Assembly (NCBI RefSeq): GCF_001310895.1
Contig: NZ_BAZS01000014.1
Coordinates: 18,669 to 82,668, forward strand
Length of the DNA: 64,000 nt
Reading direction: 5' to 3'
Source: Virgibacillus halodenitrificans JCM 12304
GTDB lineage: Bacteria > Bacillota > Bacilli > Bacillales > Amphibacillaceae
Shown here: positions 61,324-64,000 of the stretch, in pieces
How positions within the stretch are numbered: position 1 is the first letter of the stretch
How the letters are laid out: every line of letters starts with the position of its first letter
The notes under the pieces: generated by a model
Seen by the model: the letters and a program-made list of their open reading frames with translations, nothing else
The model's database searches: none
What the model was told of the DNA's origin: nothing
Position numbers and translations under genes: made by a program

Positions 61324-61352
61324 TTGACACTTAATTATCATTATGATAATAT
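61324..61352 (+). promoter_or_regulatory. Sialidase promoter with 17-base palindrome in its spacer
   Basis: TTGACA (61324-61329), 17-base spacer, TAATAT (61347-61352). The spacer and -10 are covered by ATTATCATTATGATAAT (61334-61350), a perfect 8-1-8 inverted repeat. A bound repressor would block the polymerase. The pattern resembles Fur-family boxes only loosely and differs from the LacI operators upstream. Confidence 0.6.
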
Positions 61353-61436
61353 TTCAACTAATTAAAATTGGAAATCATTAGAAGGAGGTGTGACTACAAA
61401 ATCGTTGATACCATTTATAAAAGGAGGAAGTAATAA

Positions 61437-63853
61437 ATGAAAAATGTATACGCTATCATTATCTCTGTAGTATTTTTTATTTTCATAGGAGCAGATCAGA
61501 AACTGGTAGAAGCCTCTACATCAAAGACTGAACCAATTGTAAGTGTAGAGAATGAACAAATAGAAAATGGTTATTTCACAAATCTTAATAGTGAAATCGA
61601 TAAGCTAAAAGGGTTAGAAGAAGGTACGATTGTTGTTCGCTTTCGTTATACGGGCTCTTCTATTATGTCATTATTTTCATTAAGTAATAGTAATCTAGCT
61701 AATGGGCATTTCCATTTATATATCTCCCCGTCCTCCATTGGCAGTGAAAATCGATTTCAAAAGCAGGGGAACCCCAAGAAAACGTTCATACATCTGTTGC
61801 AGCAAATCTAAAAGAAGGACATGTCTATACACTGGCAATGGTGGTAGATAAGGAAGCAGGCTATAAATACTTCCTGGATGGAGAATTAATTAAAAAAGAC
61901 ACTACGACTCCAAGGAAATTTTTAAACAATATTTACAAACCGAACAGCGCCCAACTTGGCAGGACAGAGAGAGCAGCTGGTGGAAACAATTATCCTTTTG
62001 AGGGGGATATCGATTTTGCGACGATATACAATAAGCCACTCTCTGATGAAGTTTTAACTGCAGTTACAGGTGTGACAGCTGCTGCACCGCTTGTGACTCC
62101 AATGCCAGACGAAGCTTATGTAACGGACCCTGAAAGTATCTTTTACCCAGGCTTCATGGATTCGAATAATTATCGAATTCCAGCACTATTTTACACAGAA
62201 AAGGGTACATTGATTGCTGGGATCGACCGCCGCGTAGAAAATGGTGCTGATTCTCCCAATAATATTGATGCTGTTATTCGGAGAAGCTTTGATGATGGAG
62301 ATACATGGGAAGAGAATGGTGTGATGGTCAACGACTATCCAGATCAGGCTTCCAATATCGATTTAGCTTTCCTGCAGGATAAGTCAAACGAGCGGATTTT
62401 TGCCTTGGTTGATGGCTTTCCACATGGTGCAGGACTTATGGGTGGTTTTGGAGTCAACTCCTATAAAGGAACTGGGTTCAAAACAATTGATGGGAAAAAG
62501 TATATGTTCCTCACAGATGAAGCTGGAAAGGAATTTACAGTTCGTGATGGTGGACAAGTGTATGATAATGAAGGAAACCAAACGGAATATAAAGTAGATG
62601 ATAGAAGAAACTTATACTTGAATGGTGAAAAAATAGACAATATATTTAGTAAGACAACACCTCTAAAACCATATAAAACTTCCTATCTCGAACTCTATTA
62701 TAGTGATGATGAAGGGGAAACATGGGAAGGGACCATTGACTTAAATGATGAGGTGAAAGAAGAATGGATGGCATTCCTGGGTACTGGCCCAGGTAACGGT
62801 ATTCAATTAACAGAAGGTGAACATAAAGGAAGACTTGTTTTCCCGGTGTACTTTCTAAATGATAACTTTAAACAAGCTAGTGCCGTTGTTTATAGTGATG
62901 ATAATGGGAAGACATGGCACCGTGGTGAATCACCTAATGAAGGAAGAGTTATGGGTAACGGAGAGGTCATTCATGAGAAAACCTTTAACAATAGTGCATA
63001 TGAGGTTACTGAATCACAGGTTGTTGAAATGCCTGATGGTCAGCTGAAATTGTTTATGAGAAACCATTCTGGCTACGCACAAATTGCTACAAGCTTTGAT
63101 GGCGGAGAAACATGGGAAGAAGAAGTTGTAACGGAAAAGGATTTGGTTGCACCGTATAGCCAAATGTCTGTTATACGTTACGATGGGAAGGTCGATGACA
63201 AAGAAGCACTTATCTTCTCAAGTGCAAACAACTCTGCCAGCAGAGTGGATGGAACAGTAAGAATAGGGCTAATAGAAGAATCAGGAACTTATGGAAATGG
63301 GCATACAAAATATTCAATTGATTGGAAATATGATCAGCTTGTCAAAGAAGGGCATTATGGCTATTCCAGTCTTACTAATTTATCAGATGGAAATATTGGT
63401 CTTTTTTATGAAGGTACCCCAAATACTGTCATGGATTTTAGGAAGTTTAATACTGACTTTGTGAAGTGGGAGAAGGAAAAAGAGGCTCCCGCACCAACTG
63501 TTAATTCTTTCAGCACAATAGAGAAAACCCCAAATGTTTATCGACCTGGTGAAACTATTCAGGTAGAGATGACTTTTGATAGCTATGTCATGTTGATGGG
63601 TGGCCGGAGCCTTACTGGAACGCTCGATGACACGGAAATTGAATTTAAGTTTGCGGACCAAGTATCTGCCAATACAATTTTATTTGAAGGAACCATCCCT
63701 GATATTCATCCTAGAAAACGTGAGTTAGACCTTTCGTTTAGTAATAACCTAGATGTATATAATGTTTATGGAAAGACTCTAGATAAACAGGAAGCAAATT
63801 CAAAACTAATTGATGAAGTACGGATTCGAGCTAACGGGAAAGGGAGAAAATAG
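61437..63853 (+). pseudogene. Secreted sialidase (GH33) with N-terminal lectin-like domain, interrupted by one frameshift
   Basis: Two frames make one protein of about 805 residues. The signal peptide is at 1-28 (NVYAIIISVVFFIFIGADQ, cleavage near VEASTS). A concanavalin-like sialidase N-terminal domain spans about 40-215. The first frame ends at 61811; the second carries on from about 61770 (EPQENVHTSVAANLKEGHVY). One more G in the GGGG at 61766-61769 would join them. The catalytic propeller has NNYRIPALFY (FRIP-type Arg), IDRRVENGAD, and four Asp boxes (SFDDGDTW, YSDDEGETW, YSDDNGKTW, SFDGGETW). A C-terminal region of about 110 residues follows. It releases sialic acid from host or mucin-type glycans outside the cell. 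No LPXTG or transporter for sialic acid is seen. GGAGG lies 7-8 bases before the ATG. Confidence 0.85.
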
Positions 63854-63898
63854 TTGGAATAGGATACTACTTAGCTAAAATAAATATACAGTTTGTGG

Positions 63899-63930
63899 AA
63901 AAGACCTCTATGATTTATTAGAGGTCTTTT
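63899..63930 (+). terminator. Rho-independent terminator after sialidase
   Basis: AAAAGACCTCTA and TAGAGGTCTTTT make a perfect 12-bp stem with an 8-base loop. The last 70 bases of the window hold nothing I can support. Confidence 0.9.
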
Positions 63931-64000
63931 GCATGCCCTCTTTCGCTAAACAAATGGTTCTAATATATATTTTGAGGATATTCACTGATTCGCAAAAAAG

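Overview
The window looks like a chromosomal segment of a low-GC, endospore-forming Bacillaceae (Oceanobacillus/Virgibacillus type; genus is inference). The reasons are AT-rich DNA, strong AGGAGG-type ribosome sites, spore-surface genes with mother-cell-type promoter boxes, Bacillus-style TPP and guanine riboswitches, and a Bacillus-style MurNAc salvage cluster. I see no rRNA, tRNA, IS transposase, phage gene or CRISPR array.

Layout. (1) 0-5 kb: the 5' end of an enolase-superfamily racemase gene and a YfcC-type permease on the minus strand, diverging from a frameshifted RpiR regulator and an M20 amidohydrolase; then a decayed copy of the serine hydrolase found intact at 45.5 kb. (2) 5-21 kb: a LysR regulator diverging from a peptide-use operon: serine hydrolase, M19 dipeptidase, S9 peptidase, complete Dpp/Opp ABC transporter with two binding proteins, DUF3899 membrane protein, M20 amidohydrolase and AbgT-type permease. 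(3) 21.2-34.8 kb: a spore-surface glycosylation island with eight or more glycosyltransferase-like proteins, an NAD-sugar epimerase, a nucleotide-sugar dehydrogenase, a CgeB-like protein, a small protein kinase, a CotY/CotZ-type coat protein, and two related Cys-containing proteins with a SPOCS-like C-terminal domain, one of them with a collagen-like stretch. (4) 34.9-46.5 kb: a relic of the abgT 3' end, then a muropeptide-sugar salvage operon (ABC sugar importer, NagZ, NamZ, MurQ, MurR, BadF-type kinase, tandem GNAT, AmiE-like hydrolase). (5) 46.6-52.2 kb: a carbamate kinase remnant, a cupin, and a TPP riboswitch separated by repeats from tenI-thiO-thiS-thiG-thiF. (6) 52.2-59.8 kb: a galactitol-type PTS, guanine deaminase, a guanine riboswitch, a purine permease, a Rieske oxygenase and an unknown gene. 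(7) 60-64 kb: an autoregulated LacI repressor and a secreted sialidase.

How it fits together. Two blocks can be read as salvage of cell-wall material: peptides (6-21 kb) and amino sugars (35-46 kb). In the sugar block NagZ, NamZ and the AmiE-like enzyme all lack visible signal peptides, unlike the secreted B. subtilis versions, so uptake by the ABC importer probably comes before cleavage. The spore island is the most novel part: short CATANNNTA-type boxes, most with an upstream AC, precede nearly every transcription unit, as expected for a sigma-K regulon. A 270-bp piece of abgT lies on both sides of the island as a direct repeat.

A caution on quality: four genes (RpiR, S9 peptidase, AbgT, sialidase) are each broken by one apparent single-base deletion in or beside a short homopolymer and are otherwise intact. 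These may be sequencing errors. By contrast the 4-kb serine hydrolase copy, the abgT tail and the arcC piece carry several lesions and are true relics.
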